Assembly: GCA_005885125.1 (NCBI GenBank)
Contig: VAXU01000012.1
Location: 1 to 45,542, forward strand
Reading direction: 5' to 3'
DNA from: Actinomycetota bacterium
Lineage (GTDB): Bacteria; Actinomycetota; Thermoleophilia; Gaiellales; Gaiellaceae
Length of the DNA stretch: 45,542 nucleotides
The position numbers and the translations under genes are program-made. Below, in pieces: positions 7,298 through 14,496 of the stretch; position 1 is the first letter of the stretch, and each line of letters opens with the position of its first letter. The notes under the pieces are model-generated. The model was not told the DNA's origin. It worked only from the letters and a program-made list of their open reading frames with translations, and searched no databases.

Positions 7298-7641
7298 CAG
7301 ACCCCACCGGCCGCGTGTTCGACGCGCTCGCCGATCCGAATCGCCGCTACGTCGTCGAGGCGCTGGCCGAGCGCGGGACGGCGACGGCGACCGAGCTGGC
7401 GGCGGAGCTCCAGGTCTCCCGCCAGGCAGTCGCCAAACACTTCGCGGCCCTCGGCGAGGCGGGGCTCGTCGAGAGCCGGCGCGAGGGACGGGAAACCCGG
7501 TACGAGCTGACGCCGCAGCCGCTCGCCGGCGCGCTCGACTGGATGGCCGACGTCGGCGGCAAGTGGGACGCGCGGCTTGCGGCCCTTCGGAAGCTCCTCA
7601 GCAGCGGGTCCAGGCGACACTCGCGGCGTCCGCGGTCCTAA
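7294..7641 (+). CDS. ArsR-family winged helix-turn-helix regulator
   Basis: 115 aa from GTG 7294. Residues 5-85 form the ArsR-type winged helix: [17 protein letters not shown], then the recognition helix region [28 protein letters not shown] and the wing [14 protein letters not shown]. The following [19 protein letters not shown] is typical of ArsR members paired with SRPBCC proteins and lacks metal-binding Cys motifs. It probably represses its own operon and clpP through the palindromes at 6893-6935. The last 13 codons fall inside the first unit of the 113-bp repeat array, so the C-terminal RRHSRRPRS tail may have been acquired from the repeat. Confidence 0.85.
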   Translation: MTDPTGRVFDALADPNRRYVVEALAERGTATATELAAELQVSRQAVAKHFAALGEAGLVESRREGRETRYELTPQPLAGALDWMADVGGKWDARLAALRKLLSSGSRRHSRRPRS

Positions 7642-7949
7642 ACGCGCTTGTGCGACGGACGCGCGGGCCAAGCCCGCACGTCCTCTAGGTCGGCATCGAC
7701 AAGCGACGCCTCAGCAGCGGATCCGGGCGACACTCGCGGCGTCCGCGGTCCTAAACGCGCTTTTGCGACGGACGCGCGGGCCAAGCCCGCACGTCCTCTA
7801 GGTCGGCGTCGACAAGCGACGCCTCAGCAGCGGGTCCGGGCGACACTCGCGGCGTCCGCGGTCCTAATCGCGCTTTTGCGACGGACGCGCGGGCCAAGCC
7901 CGCACGTCCTCTAGGTCGGCGTCGCAAGCGACGCCTCAGCGGCGGATCC
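7599..7949. repeat. Tandem array of three 113-bp units plus a 13-bp fragment
   Basis: Units begin at 7599, 7712 and 7825 (periods 113, 113, 112), with a partial fourth copy at 7937-7949. Copies differ at a handful of positions (for example CTTGTG versus CTTTTG and GGCATCG versus GGCGTCG). Each unit holds two strong hairpins: GCGGGC-CAA-GCCCGC, extended by GGACG/CGTCC, and GGCGTCG-ACAAG-CGACGCC. The array fills the gap between the convergent ArsR and M1-peptidase genes; its first unit encodes the end of ArsR and its last fragment the end of the peptidase. Direct units abut without unique spacers, so it is not a CRISPR. Short ORFs through it are artefacts. Confidence 0.9.
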
Positions 7950-9195
7950 CGAAGCGGCGGAGGCGGCGCTCGGCGCCGGGAATGATGCGGTTGAGCGCGT
8001 CCAGCAGATCGCCGGGCTGCGCGATCCCGTAGGCGTTCCGCGCTGCGTAGTGGTGCAGCGCGCAGTTGACACGGCGTGCCTGCCCGAGCGACGCCAGCGC
8101 GACGACGCCGCCGCCGTACACCTCGCGGAAGTAGGCGACCTGACGCGTGTTCCAGTAGGACATCGGCGAGCCGACGTGCTGGAACTCCGAGCTCGGCGAA
8201 GTTGCGATGCTCCCGGGGAGGCCGCTGCCGAGCTGCAACTGGCCCCACGTCGCGAGCGCTTCGTCGAGCCACGGATCGCGCGCCTGGTCGTTGCCGACGA
8301 GCGAGTAGAACCATTGATGCGCGGTCTCGTGGTCGACGATCACGCGCAGGATGGGGCTCGCGCCGATGAAGGTGAGTGTCGGATACTCGATGCCGACGCT
8401 GCGGAGGTCGGGCGGAACGACGACCGTATATGTCTTCCACGGATACGCCCCGTAGAGTCGCGACAGGCGTTCGAGCGCGCGAACCGCCATGCGCAGGACG
8501 TTGGGACCTTCGACTTGGGCCGACCGTGCGACGCCCACGACGACCGTGACGGGGCGCGGCGCGCGCGCGATCGCCGTGAAGACCGAGAAGCGTCCCACCG
8601 CAACCGCGACGTCCCGGACGCCGTGCGCATGCCAGTGGTCCGTCCCAACCCGCGTGCCGGACACGAGCGCTTCCATCCCTGACGGCCCATCGACGCGAAC
8701 GTCGAAATCGGAGGCGGGAGTCGTGGAGCTCTCCCCCAGGATCTTTGCCGGCGGATCGGTGACCCAGCCGCGTCGCGGATCCCACGCAAGGATTGGAAAG
8801 AAGGAACCGAGGCGAACGCCGGCGGCGAATCGCGACACGCGGTCGCGCGCGTCTAGGGGAACGCGCAGCCGCCACGGTAGGTGGACCGCGATCGTCTCGC
8901 CGGCCCGGAGCTGGACTCGCAGAACGAGCGTCGTCGGGTCAGGGCGGGCCGCGTGCAAGGTGTGGCCGCCCGCAGTCGCATCGCCGACGTCGAGGCGTGT
9001 GCCCTCCCGTTCCTGCAACGGCCCGTTGGGCCAGAGACGGAAGACGAGCCGTTGTGTCGGTCGGTTCGGCGTGAACCGCACCGTCAGGTCGCCGCTGACC
9101 TCCTTCAGATCGGAGTCGACGTGCACGTTGACCTCGTAGCGCGGCCGGTCGATGCGCGGCGGCGGCGAGGGTGGGACGGCCGGGCAGGCGAACAC
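7936..9195 (-). CDS. M1-family (gluzincin) metallopeptidase
   Basis: 419 aa from GTG 9195; GTG 9270 is possible but would overlap the divergent gene. The N-terminal beta domain is followed by the M1 catalytic part: GIEYPTLTFIG in place of the GAMEN exopeptidase loop, the zinc motif HETAH (about residues 289-293) and the third ligand E312 in WLDEALATW. Length is about half that of classical aminopeptidase N, as in short M1 proteins that lack the helical C-terminal domain. No convincing signal peptide is seen. The last few codons fall in the repeat fragment. A -10-like TACGGT lies about 16 nt upstream of 9195. Confidence 0.85.
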   Translation of the reverse strand: MFACPAVPPSPPPRIDRPRYEVNVHVDSDLKEVSGDLTVRFTPNRPTQRLVFRLWPNGPLQEREGTRLDVGDATAGGHTLHAARPDPTTLVLRVQLRAGETIAVHLPWRLRVPLDARDRVSRFAAGVRLGSFFPILAWDPRRGWVTDPPAKILGESSTTPASDFDVRVDGPSGMEALVSGTRVGTDHWHAHGVRDVAVAVGRFSVFTAIARAPRPVTVVVGVARSAQVEGPNVLRMAVRALERLSRLYGAYPWKTYTVVVPPDLRSVGIEYPTLTFIGASPILRVIVDHETAHQWFYSLVGNDQARDPWLDEALATWGQLQLGSGLPGSIATSPSSEFQHVGSPMSYWNTRQVAYFREVYGGGVVALASLGQARRVNCALHHYAARNAYGIAQPGDLLDALNRIIPGAERRLRRFGIRR

Positions 9196-9215
9196 GACGG
9201 AATCGTGCCCGACCG

Positions 9216-9221
9216 TAGAAT
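9216..9221 (+). promoter_or_regulatory. -10-like TAGAAT, 6 nt before GTG 9228
   Basis: TANNNT hexamer with 6 nt to the start codon and no ribosome site, fitting a leaderless aldo/keto reductase mRNA. Confidence 0.45.
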
Positions 9222-9227
9222 CGCGCG

Positions 9228-10172
9228 GTGGAACAGCGTGAGATCGGTCGCGCGGGCGTGCAGCTCTCACGGGTCGTCCTCGGCTGCGGCAACTTCGGCG
9301 GGATCGGGTCGGCGCCCGAGCTGTTCGGCCAGGGCGAATCGGAGGAGCGGGCGTTCGCCGTCATGGACGCGGCCTGGGCGCTCGGTATCTCGGCGTTCGA
9401 CACGGCCGACGCGTACGGAGGCGGCCGCAGCGAGACGGCGATCGGCAGGTGGATGCGCTCGACGGGGAACCGTCCCACGCTCACGACGAAGACGTTCAAT
9501 CCGATGGACGCGGGCCAGGATCACGGTCTCGGGCGCGACCGCATCCTCCGGCAGATCGAGTCCAGTCTCGGTCGCCTGGGCGTCGACCGTGTCGACCTCT
9601 ACCTCGCGCACGCGTTCGATCCCGAGACGCCGCTCGCTGAGACGATCGCGACGTTCGAGGAGCTCGTCGAACGCGGGCTGACCCGGGCCTACGGTGTCAG
9701 CAACTTCGACGACGAACAGTTGCGCGCCGCTCTCGACGCTGGCCGCCCGGCGCTCGTGCAGAACTCCTATTCCCTGCTGGAACGTGGTGACGAGCGCGAC
9801 GTGCTGCCGTTGTGCGCCGGGCGCGGGATCGCGTACGAGGCCTTCAGCCCGCTTGCGGGCGGCTGGCTGACCGGAAAGTACCGCCGGGGCGAGGAGCCGC
9901 CGGCCGGGTCGCGGATGACCCAGCGCCCGGAACCGTACGAGCACCTTCGAGACGATCGAGTGTTCGATGCGCTGGAGGCGTTCGACGCTGCCGCCGCGCA
10001 GCGAGGAGTCGACAGCGCAGCACTCGCCCAGGCGTGGCTGCTCGCACAGCCGAACGTCACGGCCGTGATCGCCGGCCCGCGCCGGCCCGAGCATCTTCAC
10101 ACCGCGTCCGACGCGCTCGAGCTCGAGCTCGGGCGCGCGGAGGCCGACGAGCTCGCGGCGCTCTTCGGCTAG
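9228..10172 (+). CDS. Aldo/keto reductase
   Basis: 314 aa TIM-barrel oxidoreductase. The catalytic tetrad is complete: D58 and Y63 in FDTADAYGGG, K88 in LTTKTF and H128 in LYLAHAF. The NADPH-site end is visible as AVIAGPRRPEHL near residue 285. Family members reduce aldehydes or ketones with NADPH; the GRSETAIGRWM segment puts it in the large group with ion-channel-subunit-like and YhdN-type AKRs. The true substrate is unknown. GTG 9228 was chosen from the upstream -10 and because the AKR pattern (GVQLSRVVLGCGNFGG) starts within ten residues. Convergent with pdxH across a dispersed repeat element. Confidence 0.92.
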   Translation: MEQREIGRAGVQLSRVVLGCGNFGGIGSAPELFGQGESEERAFAVMDAAWALGISAFDTADAYGGGRSETAIGRWMRSTGNRPTLTTKTFNPMDAGQDHGLGRDRILRQIESSLGRLGVDRVDLYLAHAFDPETPLAETIATFEELVERGLTRAYGVSNFDDEQLRAALDAGRPALVQNSYSLLERGDERDVLPLCAGRGIAYEAFSPLAGGWLTGKYRRGEEPPAGSRMTQRPEPYEHLRDDRVFDALEAFDAAAAQRGVDSAALAQAWLLAQPNVTAVIAGPRRPEHLHTASDALELELGRAEADELAALFG

Positions 10173-10205
10173 AGGCGTTGGTCATGAATTCGATCGGTTC
10201 GACCG

Positions 10206-10271
10206 GTCGTTTCAGACGGACGCGCGGGCAAAGCTCACGTGTCCTGACGGCGGCGCCGCAAGCGGCGCCTA
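10206..10271. repeat. Diverged single copy of the 113-bp repeat core between convergent genes
   Basis: GACGGACGCGCGGGC followed by AAAGC and then by a GGCGCCGC-AAGC-GGCGCC-type hairpin matches the hairpin half of the 7599-7949 units in order and spacing. As there, its outer end supplies the stop codon of the minus-strand gene, here the TAG of pdxH. Confidence 0.65.
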
Positions 10272-10880
10272 GGGCGAAAGGCGCTCGATCGTCCAGCCGC
10301 TGCCGTCGCGACGGTACCGAAGGCGGTCGTGGAGGCGGTCCTCGCGGTGCTGCCAGAACTCGTAGGTGTCCGGGAGGAGGCGGAAACCGCCCCACTCCGC
10401 CGGCAGCGGCACCTCTTCGGTTTCGTGTTGCGACTCGAGCTCGGCGAAGCGCGCTTCGAGCTCGTCACGGCCTTTGAGCGTGCTGGACTGCCGAGATGCG
10501 AGAGCAGCGATCTGGCTCGCGCGAGGCCGCGAGTGGAAGTAGCGCTTGCTCTCCGCGGCCGACGTGCGCTCGACGACTCCCTCGATCCGCACTTGCCGGC
10601 CGAGCGGGTCCCAATAGAAGAGCAGCGCGGCGCGCGGGTTCGACGCGAGCTCGACGCCCTTTCGGCTGCCGTAGCCGCTGAAGAAAACGAAGCCGCCCTC
10701 GTCGAAGCTCTTGAGAAGGACCATCCGCACGGAAGGCACAGCGTCCTCGCTCGCGGTTGCGACCGCCATCGCCTCCGGCGCGCGCACGACGCCTGCCGCC
10801 TCGCGGAACCATGCCTCGAACTGCCGCAGCGGGTCGGGATCGAGGTCGCTCTCGAGCAGCGGCCGCGCGCGTTCGTCCAC
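10269..10880 (-). CDS. pdxH: Pyridoxamine/pyridoxine 5'-phosphate oxidase
   Basis: 203 aa from GTG 10880. FMN-dependent enzyme that oxidises PNP or PMP to pyridoxal 5'-phosphate. The family signature is clear along the chain: SVRMVLLKSFDEGGFVFFS, then GSRKGVELASNP, RQVRIEGVVERTS, ESKRYFHSRPR, QIAALASRQSS and the C-terminal WGGFRLLPDTYEFWQ, with RLHDRLRY carrying the PLP/FMN-site Arg and His. Length is normal. An actinobacterial F420-dependent relative was considered, but the full C-terminal PdxH motif argues for the classical enzyme. TAGGCT 7 nt upstream suggests a leaderless transcript. Divergent from the GerMN lipoprotein with only 15 nt between starts. Confidence 0.92.
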   Translation of the reverse strand: MDERARPLLESDLDPDPLRQFEAWFREAAGVVRAPEAMAVATASEDAVPSVRMVLLKSFDEGGFVFFSGYGSRKGVELASNPRAALLFYWDPLGRQVRIEGVVERTSAAESKRYFHSRPRASQIAALASRQSSTLKGRDELEARFAELESQHETEEVPLPAEWGGFRLLPDTYEFWQHREDRLHDRLRYRRDGSGWTIERLSP

Positions 10881-10887
10881 GGGAAGG

Positions 10888-10893
10888 AGCCTA
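10888..10893 (-). promoter_or_regulatory. -10-like TAGGCT, 7 nt before pdxH GTG 10880
   Basis: TANNNT on the minus strand with 7 nt to GTG. The same DNA, read on the plus strand, holds the ribosome site GGAAGGAG of the divergent lipoprotein gene. Confidence 0.45.
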
Positions 10894-10895
10894 CT

Positions 10896-11705
10896 GTGGT
10901 CGCGCGGAAGTCTTCTCCGGTGCGCCGGCTCCTCCCGATCCTCCTCGTCGCCGTGCTCGCCGCGGGTTGCGGGAAGTCGTCGTCGCACAAGGCGTCGCCG
11001 CCGACGTCGACCGGCTCGACGGTGTCGACGACGACGACGGAGTCCGTTCCCCGCGTCACGACGACGTTCGTGCGCGTGTACTTCCTGCGCGGCGGCAAAG
11101 TCGCCCCGGTCGGGCGCGAGGTGCCTGACACGAGAGCGGTTGCGTTCGCGGCGTTGGAGCAGCTCTTCGGGGGACCGAGCTCGGTGGATCGGGCGGACGG
11201 GCTCACGTCCGGGGTGCCTGCGAACGCGTCGCCGGCTGCGGTCACGCTCGTCGGCGGCGTCGCGGTCGTCGACCTGCCGCAGCTGTCGCGCGCCGGCCTT
11301 GCGCAGGTCGTCTACACGCTGACGCAGTTCTCGTCGGTTCGAGGCGTGCGGACTGCGCGGTCGATCGGCGACACGAAGCCGCTCACGCGCGCGGACTTCG
11401 AGGATGTCACGCCCCAGATCCTGGTCGAAAGCCCGTTGCCGCACGAGCCGGTGGCGAGCCCGCTGCACGTTCGCGGCACCGCGAACACCTTCGAGGCGAC
11501 CTTCGACGTTCAGCTGTTCGATTCGGCGGGCCGGAAGCTGTTGCAGAGGTTCGTCACGGCGACGTCGGGCTCAGGCACGCGCGGAACCTATGACGTGACG
11601 CTGACCTTCCCGGACACGGTGGAGCCGCGCTGGCTCGAGGTGTTCGAGCCGTCCGCCGAGAACGGCCAGCCGCTGCATCGAGTCCGGATCCCGCTCAACG
11701 GCTAA
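10896..11705 (+). CDS. Lipoprotein with GerMN and Gmad2-like (Ig-fold) domains
   Basis: 269 aa from GTG 10896, with GGAAGGAG 6 nt upstream. Residues 1-25 are a lipoprotein signal with lipobox LAAGC (Cys25). A Ser/Thr-rich linker follows (KSSSHKASPPTST...). Residues 48-155 look like a GerMN domain (FVRVYFLRGGKVAPVGREV, then AALEQLFGGPS and GGVAVVDLP). The C-terminal domain, from ILVESPLPHEPVASPLHVRGTANTFEATF, is an immunoglobulin-like Gmad2 domain. In spore formers GerM-type domains act in envelope assembly; in non-sporulating actinobacteria such lipoproteins are envelope proteins of uncertain role, sometimes linked to two-component systems. No such partner is adjacent here. Confidence 0.85.
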   Translation: MVARKSSPVRRLLPILLVAVLAAGCGKSSSHKASPPTSTGSTVSTTTTESVPRVTTTFVRVYFLRGGKVAPVGREVPDTRAVAFAALEQLFGGPSSVDRADGLTSGVPANASPAAVTLVGGVAVVDLPQLSRAGLAQVVYTLTQFSSVRGVRTARSIGDTKPLTRADFEDVTPQILVESPLPHEPVASPLHVRGTANTFEATFDVQLFDSAGRKLLQRFVTATSGSGTRGTYDVTLTFPDTVEPRWLEVFEPSAENGQPLHRVRIPLNG

Positions 11706-11720
11706 AACGGGCATGTCCCA

Positions 11721-11813
11721 GGGACTGTCCCTCCCCAGGGACTGTCCCGCATAGGACTGTCCCTCCCCAGGGACTGTCCCGCATAGGGACTGTCCCCCCG
11801 AGGGGACTGTCCC
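11721..11813. repeat. Six-copy array of the palindrome GGGACTGTCCC
   Basis: Copies at 11721, 11738, 11753 (first G replaced by A), 11770, 11786 and 11803, spaced 15-17 bp. Each copy is a palindrome with a single central T; spacers are short (TCCCCA, GCATA and similar). The array fills the gap between the convergent lipoprotein and cofE genes. No ORF or promoter is seen in it. Confidence 0.9.
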
Positions 11814-11822
11814 TGACCTGAC

Positions 11823-12440
11823 TCAACGGAACAGGTCTCGGTCGGCCGGCATGGCGAGGTCGCGCGCTCGCGCGTCACCGCGCAGGCGCAGTCCGCGCAC
11901 GACGGCGCCCGGGACGCCCTCGACCTTCCCCATCACGAGCTCCGCCGCCCCGGCGATCTCGTCGGCGACGGCGATCATCGTCGCGTGGAGCTCGTAGCCG
12001 ACGGGGTCGTGCTTTCCGCGCAGGTCGAGGACGACCGGGAGCCCGGCTGCGCCGATCGCGACGTCCGTCGTCCCCTGCCGCCACGGGCGGCCGAACGAGT
12101 CCGTGACGAGAACACCGACCGTGCGGCCGGTGAGCTCCTGCACGCGCTCGCGGATGCGCGCCGCCGATGCGTCCGGATCCTCCGGCAGGAGCACGAGCAT
12201 GCCCGGCTCGGGAGCATTCGACGTATCCACTCCGGCCGAGGCGCAGATGAAGCCGTGGCGCGTCTCGGCGATCACGAGCGGGGGCCGCACGCGGACGACG
12301 CGGGCCGCCTCGCGCAGGATCACCTCGATCCGACGCGGGTCCTCGTTACCTGCGACCTCGCGCGCACGGTCGGACGGATCGACGTCCGCGAGCCGGACCA
12401 CGCGTCCCTCGGACTTGGAGACGATCTTCTGCGCCAGCAC
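11823..12440 (-). CDS. cofE: Coenzyme F420-0:L-glutamate ligase, N-terminally incomplete
   Basis: 205 aa from GTG 12440. CofE adds glutamates to F420-0 using GTP. Family blocks are present from the second strand on: LAQKIVSKSEGR, ETRHGFICASAGVDTSN, LLPEDPDASA, VLVTDSFGRPWRQGTTDVAIG, DLRGKHDPVGYELHAT and AAELVMGKVEGVP. The usual N-terminal block (about 25-30 residues with an IRPGDDL motif) is missing. Codons matching CofE (LVAEAVGLEDGDVVV) continue in frame upstream to 12482, where a TGA (12485-12483) closes the frame. So either GTG 12440 is used or the gene has lost DNA at its 5' end. It is the last gene of the F420 operon. Confidence 0.85.
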   Translation of the reverse strand: MLAQKIVSKSEGRVVRLADVDPSDRAREVAGNEDPRRIEVILREAARVVRVRPPLVIAETRHGFICASAGVDTSNAPEPGMLVLLPEDPDASAARIRERVQELTGRTVGVLVTDSFGRPWRQGTTDVAIGAAGLPVVLDLRGKHDPVGYELHATMIAVADEIAGAAELVMGKVEGVPGAVVRGLRLRGDARARDLAMPADRDLFR

Positions 12441-13053
12441 GACGACGTCCCCGTCCTCGAGGCCGACCGCCTCGGCGACGAGTCACGTGGACGATCACCG
12501 CCGTCATGCCCTCCAAGGCGCGGGCATTCGGCAACGGCCCGGCGTCGATTGCGCGACCGCTCACGAGGTGCTGGCCGAGCTCGAGCACGAGCTGCTTGGA
12601 GTCGGCGTCGTCGCCGCAGACGAGAACGTCCTCGTCGAGCAGGCCGGACTGGGCGAGCTGCGCCGCCGGCAGCGCCTGGAAGCCCGAGACGACCGGCCCG
12701 GCGACGATTGCGGCGACGTCCTCGGCGATCGAGCCGGCGTCACGCGCGGGAAACACGCCGTGCTTTTCAAACCGGAGCTCGCTGGCGACGCAGAGCACAG
12801 GCGCCGCGCCGATGACCGGCGCGAGGTCGCGTGCGGTGTCGATCGCAGCGCTGGATTGGACGGCGAGGACGACGAGGTCCGCATCGCGCACCGCCTCCTC
12901 GTTCGTCGCGCCCGAGACCCCGAGCACCGCAGCCCGCTCTTGCGCACGCGCCGCGTCGCGCGAGCCGATCGTGATCTCGACTCCGGCCTCGCGCCACCGG
13001 GCGGCGAGGCCGCGGCCGAAGGCACCTGTGCCGCCGACGATTGCGACCTTCAC
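12346..13053 (-). CDS. npdG: F420-dependent NADP reductase-like protein, C-terminus altered
   Basis: 235 aa from GTG 13053. Residues 1-190 fit NADPH:F420 oxidoreductase: a Rossmann start VAIVGGTGAFGRGLA, IGSRDAARAQE, DLVVLAVQ, AGPVVSGFQALPA, the VLVCGDDADSK strand and AIDAGPLPNARALEGMTAVIVHV. The enzyme passes hydride between F420 and NADP. After V190 the family expects a short NRRYK...GIRITG end; here the frame instead runs 45 Arg/Gly-rich residues into the cofE coding region and stops at 12346, overlapping it by 95 nt. The tail looks like a frame artefact. GTGA overlap with cofD shows tight operon coupling. Confidence 0.82.
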   Translation of the reverse strand: MKVAIVGGTGAFGRGLAARWREAGVEITIGSRDAARAQERAAVLGVSGATNEEAVRDADLVVLAVQSSAAIDTARDLAPVIGAAPVLCVASELRFEKHGVFPARDAGSIAEDVAAIVAGPVVSGFQALPAAQLAQSGLLDEDVLVCGDDADSKQLVLELGQHLVSGRAIDAGPLPNARALEGMTAVIVHVTRRRGGRPRGRGRRRAGAEDRLQVRGTRGPARGRRSVRPCARGRR

Positions 13054-13982
13054 GCGACCGCCATCGCGTCGAGTACAGCCTCGACGAGCCTCCGCCGCGC
13101 GTCCGCGTCCGACATCAACGTCCGCGTCACCACCGGCCGCACGCCGAGCCCCGCGACCGCTTCGACATGCTCCGCATCCGCCTCGTCGAACACGAGCGCA
13201 TCGATCAATCCCGCGTAACACTGCGTTACGTGCGCCGGGGACGTGCCTCCCTCGAGGCGCTGGAGCATGTCGGCCGCCGGCCCTTTCACCGCACGGCCGC
13301 CGATCAACGGACTGACGGCGACACACGGCACACGCCGCCGTTCGAGTGCTCGGCGGATCCGCTCCACCGCCAGGATCGGGCCGATCGACACGTAGGGATT
13401 GCTGGGCGCGATCAGGATCGCGTCCGCCTCGTGCAGCGCGTCCAGCACGCCGGGTGCGGGTCGCGCATCTGCCGCACCCTCGAACCGCACGCGGTCGACG
13501 GGATCCCGGTGAGAACGCGCAACGAACCACTGCTGGAACGAGTACCCGCCGTTCGGGGTCTCGAGCCACGTGCGCAGCGGCTCATCCGATGCCGGCAGGA
13601 TCGTCGACTCCAGGCCGACGGCCGCGGTCAGACGTGCTGTGACTCGCGACAACGGCTCGCCGGCGCGGAGCCGCTGCGTGCGCACCAGATGCAAGCCGAG
13701 GTCACGGTCGCCGAGCTTGAACCACGACTCGCCGCCGAACTCGTCCGCGGCGGCGAGCGCGTTCCAGGACTCCTCCGCCCGTCCCCAACCGCGCTCCTCG
13801 TCGGCAAGTCCCGCCAGCGCATAGAGGACACTGTCGAGGTCGGGCGAGACGTAGAGGCCGAGCACCTCGAGGTCGTCGCCGACGTTGACGATCGCCGTCA
13901 CGCTCGCAGGATCGACCGCCTCGACGACGCCGCGCAGAAAGCGGGCGCCCCCGACGCCGCCCGTGAGCACAGCAACCCTCAC
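13050..13982 (-). CDS. cofD: 2-phospho-L-lactate (or phosphoenolpyruvate-derived) transferase of F420 synthesis
   Basis: 310 aa from GTG 13982. CofD joins the activated three-carbon phosphate unit made by CofC to Fo, giving (dehydro-)F420-0. Recognisable blocks: VAVLTGGVGGARFLRGV at the N-terminus, NVGDDLEVLGLYVSPDLDSV, the ERGWGRAEESWNAL segment, WFKLGDRDLGLHLVRT, and IAPSNPYVSIGPIL, which is diagnostic. The C-terminus holds SPLIGGRAVKGPA. Full length. It is overlapped by 4 nt at both ends, by cofC upstream and npdG downstream. Confidence 0.95.
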   Translation of the reverse strand: MRVAVLTGGVGGARFLRGVVEAVDPASVTAIVNVGDDLEVLGLYVSPDLDSVLYALAGLADEERGWGRAEESWNALAAADEFGGESWFKLGDRDLGLHLVRTQRLRAGEPLSRVTARLTAAVGLESTILPASDEPLRTWLETPNGGYSFQQWFVARSHRDPVDRVRFEGAADARPAPGVLDALHEADAILIAPSNPYVSIGPILAVERIRRALERRRVPCVAVSPLIGGRAVKGPAADMLQRLEGGTSPAHVTQCYAGLIDALVFDEADAEHVEAVAGLGVRPVVTRTLMSDADARRRLVEAVLDAMAVA

Positions 13983-14476
13983 GCGCGCGCCGGCTCGTTG
14001 AGGTAACCGCGCGTGAACCTCCCGACGCGGTCGCGCACGCGCTCGAGATCCTCCCACGTGTCGACATCGTCGCGCATGCCGGGCAGCGCGAGCCGAGCAG
14101 CGCGGAGATGGTCGCCGAATCGCTGCGCACTGCCCGGACCGTAGAACGGCTGGAAATCACCGGCGTCCCCGAGGGCGAGGGCGTTCGTCGTCCCATCGCG
14201 CGCGGCGACAAGCGCCGGCGCCGAGCTCGTCAAATCCTCGATCTCCGTGCTCGTCACGCACGGAATGTCGCCGTTGAGGATGGTCACCGGGCCGCGAAGC
14301 GGCTTGAGCGCCGCCGCGACCGCTTCGTTCTGGCCGCCCGGCGCGTCGACGATCAAAGCTTCCTCGCCGAGCGCGTTCACCGCCGCGGCAACGTCCCTCA
14401 TCATCTGCCGGGCAAGCTCCGTATCTCCGAGCCGAGTCTTGCCCCGGAGGCGGAAGAGAATCAGGAAGGTCGCCAC
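13979..14476 (-). CDS. cofC: 2-phospho-L-lactate/PEP guanylyltransferase, short form
   Basis: 165 aa from GTG 14476. CofC activates 2-phospho-L-lactate or PEP with GTP for CofD. The nucleotidyltransferase pattern is visible: FRLRGKTRLGDTELARQMMRDV (start loop), NGDIPCVTSTEIEDL (metal/substrate strand), AARDGTTNALAL and FYGPGSAQRFGDHLRAA. It is shorter than the roughly 200-residue norm; the region between MMRDV and the GGQN loop looks compressed by about 20-25 residues. Position as first gene before cofD, with a GTGA overlap, supports the call. TAGTCT 6 nt upstream suggests a leaderless operon start. Confidence 0.85.
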   Translation of the reverse strand: MATFLILFRLRGKTRLGDTELARQMMRDVAAAVNALGEEALIVDAPGGQNEAVAAALKPLRGPVTILNGDIPCVTSTEIEDLTSSAPALVAARDGTTNALALGDAGDFQPFYGPGSAQRFGDHLRAARLALPGMRDDVDTWEDLERVRDRVGRFTRGYLNEPARA

Positions 14477-14482
14477 GCGGCA

Positions 14483-14488
14483 AGACTA
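14483..14488 (-). promoter_or_regulatory. -10-like TAGTCT, 6 nt before cofC GTG 14476
   Basis: Actinobacterial TANNNT on the minus strand with 6 nt to the start codon; the probable promoter of the F420 operon. It lies within the 20-nt gap shared with the divergent PolX-like gene. Confidence 0.45.
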
Positions 14489-14496
14489 ACGAGACG

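Noticed and set aside
7033-7641. 202-codon version of the ArsR gene starting inside the SRPBCC gene
   Set aside because: The first 87 codons are an Arg-rich shadow; the real start is GTG 7294, overlapping the SRPBCC stop.
7577-7914. Short plus-strand ORFs running through the 113-bp repeats
   Set aside because: They are the same repeat unit translated several times (recurring [11 protein letters not shown]), with no ribosome site; an artefact of the repeat.
7599-7949. Possible CRISPR array
   Set aside because: Units are 113 bp and directly abutting, with no unique spacers and no cas genes nearby.
10269-10880. F420-dependent pyridoxamine-oxidase-like protein (given the F420 operon nearby)
   Set aside because: The protein carries the full classical PdxH motifs up to the C-terminal RLHDRLRY and RL-P end, so PdxH is the better call.
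11721-11813. Possible CRISPR or integron site from the short palindromes
   Set aside because: The 11-bp cores with 4-6 bp spacers are too short for CRISPR repeats, and no integrase is present.
12346-12500. A deliberate NpdG-CofE fusion protein
   Set aside because: The two coding parts are in different frames and both lack their expected termini at the junction, so a loss explains it better than a fusion.
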